Shown: in pieces, positions 50,726-60,900 of the stretch | Layout: each line of letters starts with the position of its first letter | Position numbering within the stretch: the stretch's first letter is position 1 | From: Chitinophagaceae bacterium | GTDB lineage: Bacteria; Bacteroidota; Bacteroidia; Chitinophagales; Chitinophagaceae | NCBI GenBank assembly: GCA_025934485.1 | Contig: JAICXX010000015.1 | Coordinates: 1-62,906 of the forward strand | Direction: 5' to 3' | Length of the DNA: 62,906 nucleotides | The notes under the pieces: model-generated | The model's input: only the letters and a program-made list of their open reading frames with translations | Database searches by the model: none | What the model was told of the DNA's origin: nothing | Translations under genes and position numbers: made by a program

Positions 50726-51378
50726 ATGACTTCTAATACCCTTCTAATCTCCCTCGTTATCGTTCTCGGTCTCGCTTCCCGCCAACCCCATCACAGCGAG
50801 AAGACGCAGCGGCCAAAACTGGTGGTTGGCATGCCCGCGTTTACCGCCGTAGGCCATACCTGCATCTTCACCGGCTCCGTCCCCGCCTTCGGCGGCATTG
50901 CCGGGAATGATTGGGTCGAGCAGGCCAGGTTATCGGCTGGGCCAGGGCCCCTTCACCGACTTTCTGACCATCAATTGTGCCTCGACGGATTACGTTCAGC
51001 CTCAACCACATCCTCGGGCAAACCTTCCAGACGCTTGGCCTCGTCGACACTATCTCTAACTACCAGGTGACCTTCAATATGCAGCATTACCTACGCCATC
51101 GACATGGCCAACGTAGGCGAGACAGCCGTTGCCGAACCGGTTCGCAGCATGGTAATGAACGGCTATTATGCCAACCGTAGCGGCGCTATCCAATTGATTC
51201 TCAATGCGGGTTGGTTCGAGGCACACGGCAAGACGGGCACCTCGCCCGGCACCTGGAATCCCTATGACACCCATATCCCATTGCTATTCATGATATAGCA
51301 CCCACCGTAGCCGCCCTCCTGCATATCCAGATGCCCAACGGCTGCGTCGGCAGACCTATTACAGAAGTGATTCATTGA
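50726..51378 (+). pseudogene. Alkaline phosphatase family (PafA-like) gene remnant
   Basis: Fragments of one protein appear in order but in different frames: signal peptide and RPKLVVGMPAFTAVGHTCIFTGSVPAFGGIAGNDW; then LVDTISNYQVTFNMQHY; then AIDMANVGETAVAEPVRSMVMNGYYANRSG, GWFEAHGKTGTSPGTWNPYDTHIPLLF; and finally DIAPTVAALLHIQMPNGCVGRPITEVI. They match the beginning, late middle and C-terminus of type I phosphodiesterase/alkaline phosphatase enzymes of about 550 residues. Several deletions (one directly after RPKLVVG, removing the metal-binding start and nucleophile region) and frameshifts shrink it to 650 bp. Confidence 0.88.
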
Positions 51379-51414
51379 TCCGTGGGACACGGATCGTCCG
51401 AAGGACAATCATCA
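51377..51414. repeat. Dispersed hairpin repeat, copy 7
   Basis: Main stem gatccgtg-gga-cacggatc (8 bp, 3-nt loop), mini-hairpin gtcc-gaa-ggac, tail aatcatcag. It overlaps the last two bases of the phosphatase remnant's stop codon. Mini-hairpin and tail start are identical to copy 9 (gtccgaaggacaatcat). Confidence 0.8.
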
Positions 51415-51574
51415 GCCGCGGCCTGACGCCCGGTCTGGCGGATTCAATGACATGCAAGTTTTCCCATTTTCGATAGGAATTAAGCGCGATAATTACGAAT
51501 TTTGCAGGTGGAAGAGTAACTCTTTCATCTGTTTTTTGTTATATCCATGTAAAACCAAGCAAAAAGTCAAAATC

Positions 51575-51901
51575 ATGATCACAGTATCGCCAGCAGCAAA
51601 GGAATATATCACAAAACTGATGACCGACAAGCACGCCACATCCGAAACTTTCGTCAGGGTAGGGGTAAAAAGCGGCGGCTGTTCGGGTCTGGAGTACAAG
51701 CTGGACTTCGATACCGTGCAAAAAGAAGGCGACCAGATCTTTGAAGACAAAGGGATCACCGTCGTCGTAGACATGAAGAGCCTGCTTTATCTCTATGGAA
51801 CGGAGCTGGACTATTCGGGTGGGTTGAATGGTAAAGGACTGACTTTCAACAATCCCAATGCCTCCCGGACCTGTAGCTGCGGGGAAAGTTTCGCCGTTTG
51901 A
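51575..51901 (+). CDS. sufA: Iron-sulfur assembly carrier SufA/IscA
   Basis: A 108-residue A-type Fe-S carrier. The three conserved cysteines are in [10 protein letters not shown] and RTCSCGESF. The protein holds a cluster made on SufBCD and passes it to targets. It is the first gene of the suf operon; sufB follows after 85 bp. ATG 51575 gives the normal N-terminus ([12 protein letters not shown]); upstream in-frame sequence is AT-rich and unlike protein. A weak -7-like GAATTTTG lies at about 51497. Confidence 0.93.
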   Translation: MITVSPAAKEYITKLMTDKHATSETFVRVGVKSGGCSGLEYKLDFDTVQKEGDQIFEDKGITVVVDMKSLLYLYGTELDYSGGLNGKGLTFNNPNASRTCSCGESFAV

Positions 51902-51986
51902 TCCGGAGCGGGGGAAATCAGCAGGAAATCAGCCACCTATCGAGTATCTTGCAGGCCAAAGGTCTAAGCATAAAGAGCGAGAAAAT

Positions 51987-53432
51987 ATGGGAAACGATAA
52001 CGAAATAATTGACAATATAGCTAATAAGGAGTACGAATTCGGGTTCGTCACGGATATCGAAATGGATATCCTGCCTGCCGGCCTTAATGAGGACACCATC
52101 CGTTATATCTCGGAAAAGAAAAAGGAACCGGAATGGCTTCTCGAATGGCGGCTCAAAGGCTTCCAGGCTTTTCGTAAGCAGAAACTACCGGAATGGCAGA
52201 ATTTCACCCTTCCCTCCATTGATTTTCAAAAGATCTCCTATTACGCTGCCCCGCGTAATAAAAAGAAATACAATAGCCTCGACGAGGTCGACCCCGAATT
52301 GCTCGCGACGTTCGAAAAACTCGGCATCCCGCTTTCCGAACAAAAGGCCCTCGCCGGAGTAGCCGTGGACGCCGTATTCGATAGCATCTCGGTTGCCACG
52401 ACCTATAAAGAGAAGCTCAAGGAACTGGGCATCATCTTCTGTTCCTTCGGTGAGGCAGTACAGGAACATCCCGAGCTGGTCAAAAAATACGTCGGCTCCG
52501 TCGTGCCGTATTCCGACAATATTTTCGCCGCACTGAACGCCGCCGTCTTTTCGGATGGTTCCTTTGTCTATATCCCCAAAGGGGTTCGCTGCCCCATGGA
52601 ATTGTCCACCTATTTCCGGATCAATACCGAAAACACCGGCCAATTCGAAAGAACCCTGATCATCGCCGACGAAGGCAGCTACGTCAGCTACCTCGAAGGC
52701 TGCACCGCGCCGATGCGCGACGAGAACCAGCTGCATGCCGCCGTGGTCGAGCTCATTGCCATGGGCAACGCGGAGATCAAATACTCCACCGTCCAGAACT
52801 GGTACCCCGGCGACAAGGACGGCAAAGGCGGCATCTACAATTTCGTCACCAAACGCGGGATCTGCAAAGGCGACAACGCCAAGATCTCCTGGACCCAGGT
52901 CGAGACCGGCTCCGCCATCACCTGGAAATATCCCAGCGTCATCCTGCAGGGCGATAACTCCACAGGTGAATTCTATTCGGTGGCGGTGACCCGCAATAAA
53001 CAGATCGCCGACACCGGCACCAAGATGCACCACATCGGCCGCAACACCCGCAGCCGCATCATCTCCAAAGGTATCTCTGCCGGAGAGGGACAAAACAGCT
53101 ATCGCGGTCTCGTCCAGATCGGTCCTAAAGCCGACGAGGCCCGCAACTTCACCCAATGTGACTCGCTGCTTATCGGTGACCGCTGCGGCGCCCATACCTT
53201 CCCGTACATCGAATCGAAGAACAATAGCGCGACCGTAGAACACGAGGCCACCACCTCCAAGATCGGTGAAGACCAGATCTTCTACCTCAACGCACGGGGC
53301 ATCGACTCTGAAAAAGCTGTCGCCCTCATCATCAATGGCTATGTCCGGGAAGTCCTCAACCAGCTCCCCATGGAATTCGCCGTCGAAGCACAAAAGTTAT
53401 TATCTATTACGCTGGAAGGCAGCGTAGGCTAA
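51987..53432 (+). CDS. sufB: Fe-S assembly scaffold SufB
   Basis: A 481-residue beta-helix scaffold subunit of SufBC2D, where clusters are built. It starts [20 protein letters not shown] and contains the family blocks GVFVDAVFDS-like ([20 protein letters not shown]), [62 protein letters not shown], and the C-terminal [22 protein letters not shown] with the Glu-His shared by SufD. A TATCTTGC -7-like box lies 34 nt upstream, so an internal promoter is possible. Confidence 0.97.
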   Translation: MGNDNEIIDNIANKEYEFGFVTDIEMDILPAGLNEDTIRYISEKKKEPEWLLEWRLKGFQAFRKQKLPEWQNFTLPSIDFQKISYYAAPRNKKKYNSLDEVDPELLATFEKLGIPLSEQKALAGVAVDAVFDSISVATTYKEKLKELGIIFCSFGEAVQEHPELVKKYVGSVVPYSDNIFAALNAAVFSDGSFVYIPKGVRCPMELSTYFRINTENTGQFERTLIIADEGSYVSYLEGCTAPMRDENQLHAAVVELIAMGNAEIKYSTVQNWYPGDKDGKGGIYNFVTKRGICKGDNAKISWTQVETGSAITWKYPSVILQGDNSTGEFYSVAVTRNKQIADTGTKMHHIGRNTRSRIISKGISAGEGQNSYRGLVQIGPKADEARNFTQCDSLLIGDRCGAHTFPYIESKNNSATVEHEATTSKIGEDQIFYLNARGIDSEKAVALIINGYVREVLNQLPMEFAVEAQKLLSITLEGSVG

Positions 53433-53434
53433 AC

Positions 53435-53552
53435 GAGGGCCCGAAGGCCCAAAACAATAAGACGGACCATGGGTCCGTCGGCCGAAGGCCCATCATAAGA
53501 TGTTTTGGGCCGGAGGGACAAATTAAAACGGAGGCCCGGAGGCCCAAAACAA
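53435..53552. repeat. Repeat-built sufB-sufC interval with dispersed repeat copy 8
   Basis: The 122-bp gap is nearly all structured. Copy 8 (53461-53499) is gacggacc-atg-ggtccgtc, ggcc-gaa-ggcc, tail catcataag. It is flanked by direct repeats of about 22 bp (53435-53457 and 53531-53552, both containing GGCCC then AGGCCCAAAACAA). An inverted copy of ggcccaaaa lies at 53502. The last direct repeat ends right at the sufC start. Confidence 0.8.
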
Positions 53553-53554
53553 CA

Positions 53555-54322
53555 ATGCTGATCATTAAAAATTTACACGCCGAAGTCGAAGAGAAACAGA
53601 TCCTGAAAGGCATCAACTTAGAAGTAAAAGCAGGCGAAGTGCATGCGATAATGGGGCCCAATGGCTCCGGCAAAAGCTCCCTGGCTTCGGTACTGGCCGG
53701 CAGAGAAAGCTATCAGGTAACGCAAGGCGAAGTAAAATTCCATGGTAAGGATCTCTTAGACATGTCGCCCGAAGACCGCGCCCGCGAAGGCCTCTTCCTG
53801 GCGTTCCAATACCCCATCGAGATTCCCGGCGTCAGCAACGTCAACTTCCTGAAGACGGCACTGGCGGAGATCCGTCAATATCGCGGCCTGCCCCCCCTCG
53901 AGGCCAAGGAATTCCTCAAACTGTCGCGCGAAAAACAAAAGCTCGTGGAGTTCGACGCCCAGCTCGTCAACCGCTCGCTGAACGAAGGCTTCTCCGGCGG
54001 TGAAAAGAAACGCAACGAGATCTTCCAGCTGGCGATGCTCGAACCCTCGCTCGCCATCCTCGACGAGACGGACTCCGGCCTCGACATCGACGCCCTTCGC
54101 ATCGTGTCCCAGGGCGTCAACAAGCTCCGCTCCAAGGACAATGCATTCATCATCATTACCCACTACCAGCGGTTGCTGGAATATATCGTTCCCGATTTCG
54201 TCCACGTGCTCTACAATGGCCGCATCGTAAAATCCGGCACCAAAGATCTGGCGCTGGAACTGGAAGAAAAAGGATACGACTGGCTTAAGGAAGAAGCCCG
54301 GGAAAAAGCCGAAAGCATATAA
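53555..54322 (+). CDS. sufC: Fe-S assembly ATPase SufC
   Basis: A 255-residue ABC-type ATPase that powers the SufBCD scaffold. Walker A is GPNGSGKSSLASVLAGRE, the signature is FSGGEKKRNEIFQ, and Walker B is LAILDETDSGLDIDALRIV, the SufC-specific form. The H-loop is IITHYQRLLEYI. No Shine-Dalgarno sequence is seen; the start follows a direct repeat. Confidence 0.97.
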   Translation: MLIIKNLHAEVEEKQILKGINLEVKAGEVHAIMGPNGSGKSSLASVLAGRESYQVTQGEVKFHGKDLLDMSPEDRAREGLFLAFQYPIEIPGVSNVNFLKTALAEIRQYRGLPPLEAKEFLKLSREKQKLVEFDAQLVNRSLNEGFSGGEKKRNEIFQLAMLEPSLAILDETDSGLDIDALRIVSQGVNKLRSKDNAFIIITHYQRLLEYIVPDFVHVLYNGRIVKSGTKDLALELEEKGYDWLKEEAREKAESI

Positions 54323-54343
54323 AATGAATCAAGACAGACCCTT

Positions 54344-54384
54344 GAGCCGCAGAAGTCGGCTCGTCCGAAGGACAATCATTAGAC
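54344..54384. repeat. Dispersed hairpin repeat, copy 9
   Basis: Stem gagccg/cggctc with a 7-nt loop, mini-hairpin gtcc-gaa-ggac, tail aatcattagac. It occupies the 75-bp sufC-sufD gap. Reverse-complement tail gtctaatgattgtcc aligns with copies 1 and 6. Confidence 0.8.
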
Positions 54385-54397
54385 AATGTTCTAGATT

Positions 54398-55711
54398 ATG
54401 AACTCACCATCAGAAGTAACATTATACGACGAAGTCATCAATGGTTTCGAAAAGCTGGCCAACCAGGCCTCATCAGACGAGACCAGCGACCTTCGCCGCA
54501 TCCGCAAACAGGCTTTCGAGAACTTCCGGCAATCGGGTTTTCCCACCATCCGTAATGAGGATTGGAAATATACCAACCTCACCCGATTCCTGAAAGACGA
54601 ATATGCCCTGAACGTCCCCAACCTTCCCGTTCCCACAAGGCTCATCGACACGGCCCGCATCGCCGATTTCGACTGCTATACCATCGCGCTGGTCAACGGC
54701 GTCTGGGATAAAACCCTGGGTTCGACCCTGCCGCAAGGCGTCGAGCTCCTACCCATGGCGGAGGCAAAACAAGACCCGGCCTTCGCCGAATGGTTCACGC
54801 AGAACCACAACGACCGTTTCTTTACCGCGCTGAATACCGCCCTCTTCGCAGACGGCCTCTTTATCCGCGTCAAAGCCGCCGCCTTACCCGACAAGCCCCT
54901 GCATATCATCCATGCCTATACAGCCGGCACCAACCTCATGGTCCAACCCCGGCATATATGGCTGGTTAACGAACGCGCCGAACTCAGCATCGTCGAATCC
55001 ATCGTATCGGAAAAAGGCCAGACCCATATCTGGGTCAACAGCCTCACAGAGATCGTGATGCATCGCGATGCAAAGCTGGATCATACCACAATCCAAAGCG
55101 CCCCCGCTAATGTCCGCCTGGTCAACCACACCACGGTCCGGCAAAAAAAACAAAGCCTTTACAACAACTATACATTCACCCTGCCCGGCGCCGATCTCGT
55201 CCGCAACGACTTGCAAGCCCGGCTGGAAGAAGATCATACGGAGACCCATCTCTATGGTCTTTATCTCGCCGCTGACCGGCAGCTGGTGGACAACCATACC
55301 CTGGTAGATCACCAAAAGCCCAACTGCTTCAGCAACGAACTCTATAAAGGTGTGCTGCTGGAACAATCCACCGGCGTCTTCAACGGAAAAGTCTACGTAC
55401 ACCAGGACGCACAGAAGACCAATGCCTTCCAACAGAACAATAACCTCGTCATCGGCAAAAAAGCCACCATCGACTCGAAACCCGAGCTCGAGATCTATGC
55501 CGACGACGTCAAATGCAGCCACGGCTCCACGGTTGGTCAGTTCAGTGAAGAAGCGCTTTTCTACCTGCGCGCCCGGGGTATAGGCGAAGCCGCGGCAAAG
55601 GCCTTGCTGATCAACGCCTTTGCCTTCGACGTCACGGAGAAGATCAAACATGCCGCCGTCGAAACGCATATCAACAGGCTCATCGGTCAACATATTCCTG
55701 TAACACAATGA
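54398..55711 (+). CDS. sufD: Fe-S assembly scaffold SufD
   Basis: A 437-residue paralogue and partner of SufB. The FPTIRNEDWKYTNLTRF segment near the N-terminus and the beta-helix end LEIYADDVKCSHGSTVGQFSEEALFYLRARGIGEAAAKALLINAF with the conserved Cys-Ser-His-Gly are diagnostic. Overlaps sufS by 4 nt. Confidence 0.96.
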   Translation: MNSPSEVTLYDEVINGFEKLANQASSDETSDLRRIRKQAFENFRQSGFPTIRNEDWKYTNLTRFLKDEYALNVPNLPVPTRLIDTARIADFDCYTIALVNGVWDKTLGSTLPQGVELLPMAEAKQDPAFAEWFTQNHNDRFFTALNTALFADGLFIRVKAAALPDKPLHIIHAYTAGTNLMVQPRHIWLVNERAELSIVESIVSEKGQTHIWVNSLTEIVMHRDAKLDHTTIQSAPANVRLVNHTTVRQKKQSLYNNYTFTLPGADLVRNDLQARLEEDHTETHLYGLYLAADRQLVDNHTLVDHQKPNCFSNELYKGVLLEQSTGVFNGKVYVHQDAQKTNAFQQNNNLVIGKKATIDSKPELEIYADDVKCSHGSTVGQFSEEALFYLRARGIGEAAAKALLINAFAFDVTEKIKHAAVETHINRLIGQHIPVTQ

Positions 55712-56961
55712 CGAACACAAACGACATATTGGAAAGCCACATGATCGACGTGGAAGCAGTGAGGAAAGACTTTCCCATCCTGTCTACACACGTCTACGGC
55801 TATCCGCTTGTCTACCTTGACAACGCGGCCACCACGCAAAAGCCGGAATCGGTCCTGCACGCCATGGACGACTATTATCATACGATCAATAGCAATGTCC
55901 ATCGCGGCGTCCACCACCTTAGCCAGCAGGCTACCGAAGCCTACGAAGGCGCCCGGCAAAAGATCGCCGATTTCATCAACGCACGGCATAATCACGAGAT
56001 CATCTATACCCGCGGTACCACGGAGTCGATCAACCTCGTCGCCTCCTGCTTCGGCAGGAAATTCTTGAAACCCGGCGACAGCATCCTCATTTCCGCCGTC
56101 GAGCACCATTCCAATATCGTCCCCTGGCAGATGATCTGCGAAGAAAAAGGCGCAAGCCTCAAAGTCATCCCCGTGGACGATGAAGGCGAACTGATCCTCG
56201 ACAACCTCGACAAACTCCTCGACGACGTAAAACTCGTATCATTTAACTACGTCTCCAACTCTCTCGGCGGTGTCAACCCCGTACAGGCTATTATCACGGC
56301 TGCCCATAAACGCGGCATCCCGGTCTTGCTCGATGCCGCCCAGGCAGTACAACATCTGGAAGTCGATGTTCAAAGCCTCGACGTGGATTTCCTGGCCTTC
56401 TCCAGCCACAAGCTCTACGGACCCACCGGTATCGGCGTGCTCTATGGCAAAGAAGAATGGCTGAATCAGCTACCCCCTTACCAGGGCGGCGGCGAAATGA
56501 TCAAGACGGTAACGTTTGAAAAAACTACCTACAACGATTTACCCTATAAATTCGAAGCCGGCACACCGGATATGGCCGGAGCCGTCGGCCTGGCCGCCGC
56601 CATCGACTATGTGCTCGGTCTCGGCATCCGCAATATTCAGCAGGTAGAACACAGCCTGATGAGTTATGCCCTCGGGACATTGACGGAAATAAATGGATTC
56701 CGCCTCATCGGCAAGGCCGTGGCCGAACGCCGCGCCGGTGTCATCTCCTTCCTCGTTGGCGATATCCACCCCTTCGACCTCGGCGAGATCCTCGACAAAC
56801 AAGGCATCGCCGTCCGCACCGGCCACCATTGCGCCCAACCCGTAATGGATCGCTATTGTATTCCCGGCACCGTCCGCGCATCCCTGGCCATCTATAACAA
56901 CAGCCAGGATATCGACCGCCTCGCCGCAGGTATCCGCAAAGCTTCAGCCTTGCTATCATGA
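55708..56961 (+). CDS. sufS: SufS-type cysteine desulfurase
   Basis: A 417-residue group II cysteine desulfurase that delivers sulfur from cysteine to SufE. The Schiff-base Lys is in FLAFSSHKLYGPTGIGVLYG, the catalytic Cys in VRTGHHCAQPVMDRY, and the N-terminus has VYLDNAATTQKPESVL. The start may be ATG 55708, which overlaps sufD, or ATG 55741 (MIDVEAVRKDFPIL), closer to the usual N-terminus. Overlaps sufE by 4 nt. Confidence 0.96.
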   Translation: MTNTNDILESHMIDVEAVRKDFPILSTHVYGYPLVYLDNAATTQKPESVLHAMDDYYHTINSNVHRGVHHLSQQATEAYEGARQKIADFINARHNHEIIYTRGTTESINLVASCFGRKFLKPGDSILISAVEHHSNIVPWQMICEEKGASLKVIPVDDEGELILDNLDKLLDDVKLVSFNYVSNSLGGVNPVQAIITAAHKRGIPVLLDAAQAVQHLEVDVQSLDVDFLAFSSHKLYGPTGIGVLYGKEEWLNQLPPYQGGGEMIKTVTFEKTTYNDLPYKFEAGTPDMAGAVGLAAAIDYVLGLGIRNIQQVEHSLMSYALGTLTEINGFRLIGKAVAERRAGVISFLVGDIHPFDLGEILDKQGIAVRTGHHCAQPVMDRYCIPGTVRASLAIYNNSQDIDRLAAGIRKASALLS

Positions 56962-57386
56962 CGATTCAACAAACACAGGACGAGATCATAGCCGACTTCG
57001 AACTCTTCGGCGACTGGATGGACAAATACGAATACATCATCCAGCTCGGTAAAGAATTGCCGATGATCGAAGAACAATACAAGACCGACGACAATCTCAT
57101 CCGGGGCTGCCAGTCGCGCGTTTGGTTACACACGGAATTTAAAGATGGCAAACTCCTGTTCACAGCAGACAGTGATGCCGTTATCACTAAAGGACTCATC
57201 AGCCTCGTGATAAAAGTCCTCAACGGCCAGACACCCAAAGCCATCATCGAATCGGATCTCTATTTCATCGACGCCATCGGCCTCAGCAGCCATCTCTCAC
57301 CCACCCGCTCCAATGGTCTCTTGTCGATGGTCAAGCAGATCAAGCTATACGCCCTCGCTTATCAAAAAAAATCCGTCGAATCATGA
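56958..57386 (+). CDS. sufE: Sulfur acceptor SufE
   Basis: A 142-residue activator and sulfur acceptor for SufS. The persulfide Cys is in NLIRGCQSRVWLHTEF, preceded by WMDKYEYIIQLGKELP, both typical; LSPTRSNGLLSMVKQI closes the protein. It overlaps sufS and sufT by 4 nt each, giving translational coupling. Confidence 0.95.
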   Translation: MTIQQTQDEIIADFELFGDWMDKYEYIIQLGKELPMIEEQYKTDDNLIRGCQSRVWLHTEFKDGKLLFTADSDAVITKGLISLVIKVLNGQTPKAIIESDLYFIDAIGLSSHLSPTRSNGLLSMVKQIKLYALAYQKKSVES

Positions 57387-57688
57387 GCACTCTCCGCGAT
57401 AACATCGAAGCTGCACTCCGCACCGTCTTCGACCCCGAGATCCCCGTCAACATCTTCGATCTCGGCCTCGTCTACGATATCAGGATCGGCGACAAAGGCA
57501 ATATCAAGATCACCATGACGCTCACCGCGCCTGCATGCCCCGTGGCAGGTGACATCGTCCGCGATGTACAGGAAAAGATCGAAGCTCTTCCCGAAGTGCT
57601 CGATTGCCACGTGCAACTCACCTTCGATCCACCATGGAACAAAGAGATGATGTCCGAAGAAGCAAAGCTCGAACTCGGCTTCCTCTAA
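57383..57688 (+). CDS. sufT: SufT-like DUF59/MIP18 protein
   Basis: A 101-residue stand-alone MIP18/DUF59 domain: TVFDPEIPVNIFDLGLVYDI, then MTLTAPACPVAGDIVRDVQEKI with the conserved Cys, and VLDCHVQLTFDPPWNKEMMSEEAKLELGFL. SufT proteins help Fe-S maturation in SUF systems. Last gene of the operon. The 222 bp before susC contain no gene. Confidence 0.9.
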   Translation: MSTLRDNIEAALRTVFDPEIPVNIFDLGLVYDIRIGDKGNIKITMTLTAPACPVAGDIVRDVQEKIEALPEVLDCHVQLTFDPPWNKEMMSEEAKLELGFL

Positions 57689-57910
57689 GCCCATCTTGAA
57701 AATAATTGTCAATCTAACACTTCCGACAACGTTTGCGTAGATTTCGCGTCTAAAGCAGGATGCAGCAGGATAGTTCCCCCTTGCAAGTTCTCTATTTTTA
57801 TAGGGCTTGAACGAACGAAAAACGATTTCTTGCCATGCCTGCTTATTGTATTCATCTCACCGGATGGCAAGTCATCCCCGCTCTATTTTTATCATCAAAC
57901 ACTTGCCGTC

Positions 57911-60900
57911 ATGTTCTCTCGCCAAAACAAAAAAAACTGGTTATTCCCTCCATCTCTCATCTGGCTACTTTTTTTCTTAGTGACATCGGTCTCCGTGTGG
58001 GCGCAAGCTCAACCAAAGAAGATCACCGGGAGGGTTACAGATGACACCGGCCAACCCGTCCCCGGTGCCAGCATTACGGTCAAAGGCTCCAGGTCTGCTG
58101 TAACTGCAGGCGCAGATGGTACCTTCACCATCACCGCAAAAGAAAAAGATGTTTTGGTAATTTCCTACGTGGGCTTCCAGGACAAGGAGGTCGTCGTCTC
58201 CGGCAATTCCCCGATGAATGTCGCCATGGTCAAAGGCGATAAATCCATGGACGACGTCGTCGTCATTGGTTACGGAACACAAAAAAGACAAAACGTTACA
58301 GCGGCCGTTGCTACCATGGATACCAAAAGCATCCAGGAAAAACCCATCACCCGTATTGATCAGGCCATGATCGGTCAGATGCCCGGTGTCCAGATCCGCC
58401 AGCAAACGGGCATGCCAGGCGCCGGCTTCTCGATCCTCGTTCGCGGTACGGGCTCCATCAACGCTGGCACGGAACCGCTCTATGTCATCGATGGTTTTCC
58501 ACTGGACGTCAACAGTCAGAATACCGCCGGCGGCTATTCGAACGGTAACCCGCTCAACAACCTTAACCCCGACGATATCGAAAGCATCCAGGTGCTTAAG
58601 GACGCCGCGGCAGGCGCCATCTATGGTTCCCGCGCCGCGAATGGCGTCGTGCTGATCACCACCAAACGCGGACAGGTTGGCCGCACTCGCCTTTATGTGA
58701 ACGCCAACGCCGGCATCAGCCAGGTGGCGCGAAAACTGGATGTGCTAAGCCCCACAGACTGGATCAACATGGCCACCGAACGCGAGAACGCCGTATGGAC
58801 GGCGACAGCCGGCCATACCGCCGACCAAACCCTCGCCCAGCGGGAGGCTGCCAACGGCGGAAAGTTTGATGCGAAGTCGATGCCAGACCCGCGTTGGGCG
58901 ATGCCGGGTCATCCGGGGCTCGAATTCGTCAACTGGCAGGACTCCGCCTTCCGCACCGCACCCTTCCAGAACTATGAGGTCTCGGCCAGCGGGGGCACCG
59001 ACAATGTCCGCTATTTCGTTTCCGGAAACTATCTCAACCAGGACGGCGCCCTGCTCGCCACCGGCTACACCAACTACGGCGCACGCGCCAATGTGGAGGT
59101 CAACGTCGCCAAACACTTTAAGCTGGGCCTCAATCTCGCGCCAACCTATTCGGTGACAAAGTCTCCCACCGCGGAAGGCAAGGACAACCAGCTCATGCAC
59201 CTCTACAACATGATCCCCATCGTAGAGGATTCCGCCGGACTCAATACCGGTGCCGGCAAGAACTCCACGTACGCCTGGGCTAGCTCCAGCGTGAGCCCCA
59301 TAGCATTTCTCAAGAATTCCATCAATACCTACAAAACCACCCGCAACCTCTTCACTATTTACGGTGAGCTCCAGATACTCGATGGGCTCACAGCGCGCAG
59401 CACGTTCAACTACGACGCTTCCAACCAGACCCTCAAGAACTATGTCTCCGACTTCGTTTCCGGCAACATCACTGACCGGCTAAACAGCCCCGGAAAGGAT
59501 GCAACAGGCGCCTACTCCGGTTTTACCAAGCAGAATTACGTCAACGAGAATACCCTCAGCTACAACAAGACCTTTCACGACGATCATACGATCTCGGCAG
59601 TGGCCGGCGTCTCGTATAACTACGTGCATATCGAAACCTTCCAGATCAAGTCGGCAGGCGGCTTCGCCAACGATCTTCTCAACACACTCAATAATACCAT
59701 CGCCAGCACCGCCGGCGTGACCACGACGGGTACTACCACCGAGACCAACAATACGCTCTTTTCTTACTACGCACGCTTACAGTATAGCTATCAGGGCAAG
59801 TACCTCCTGTCCGGGTCCATACGCCGTGACGGTTCATCCCGCTTTGGCATAGCCAATCAGTATGGTACTTTTCCCTCAGTATCCGCCGGCTGGCGGGTAT
59901 CGCAGGAGAAGTTCATGAACGATGTCACGTTCATCAACGATCTGAAGCTGCGCTTCAGCTGGGGTAAATCCGGTAATAACAATATCGGCGACTACAGCGC
60001 AATCCCGACCCTGAGAAACGGTATTATAAGCAATGTCGTTGTCGGTAACTACAGCTTCGGCGGCAACACCGCCGTGGCGGCAACCGGCCAGGTGCCCAAC
60101 GGTATTCCTAATCCCAATTTACAATGGGAAACCTCCAACACCTATGACGCCGGTTTCGACGCTACCATTTGGAAAAACCGGATCAACATCATCTTCGACG
60201 CCTACCAGAAAAAGAATACCAACCTCCTTCTCCAGGTCCCCGTGCCTGCCGCCGCCGGCGCCGTTTCCGCCCTCGAGAACGTCGGGTCCGTGCAGAACCG
60301 CGGCGTCGAGCTGGGTTTAGGTGTCACCTTTATCCGCACGGCAAACTTCACATGGTCGGCTAACGGCAATATTGCCTGGAACCAGAACAAAGTGCTCAGC
60401 CTGGGTGCGCTTGGAAATACAGTCAATATCTCCAACGGCTTCGGCTCGGGCGATCCTTCCTTCCTGCTGCAGAAGGGTCTGCCGATGTATACCTTTTTTG
60501 TTTACAGACACAAGGGCATTCTCACCGACGCCGATATGGCCAACCCCAAGGTTACAAAAATCGCCGGGCAGACCACGGGTGACGAGAAATTTGTGGATGT
60601 CAACGGCGACGGGATCATTAACACGAGCGATCGCGTTCCTTATGGCCATCCCAGCCCCGACTATACCTATGGGCTTACCAATAACTTCCGCTACAAGAAC
60701 TTTGACCTGAGCTTCCAGGTCTACGGCCAGCTCGGCGGCTCGATCATGTCCTACATCAGTCGCGCCCTCGACAACCCCACCAACGGTCTTAACACTACCG
60801 ACGGCGTGTGGCGCCACCGGTGGACGGCAAGCAATCCCAACCCGAATGCTCCACGGGGCAAGATCTATTACAATTACACCATTCCCATAACCACGTCGGA

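Noticed and set aside
52185..53393. A 402-codon open frame antisense to sufB
   Set aside because: Shadow of sufB; acidic, Gly/Val-rich composition typical of reversed GC-biased codons and no motif.
57689..57910. Promoter of the susC gene
   Set aside because: Only imperfect boxes (TAGATTTC, TATTTTTA) are present, so no site is called in this 222-bp gap.
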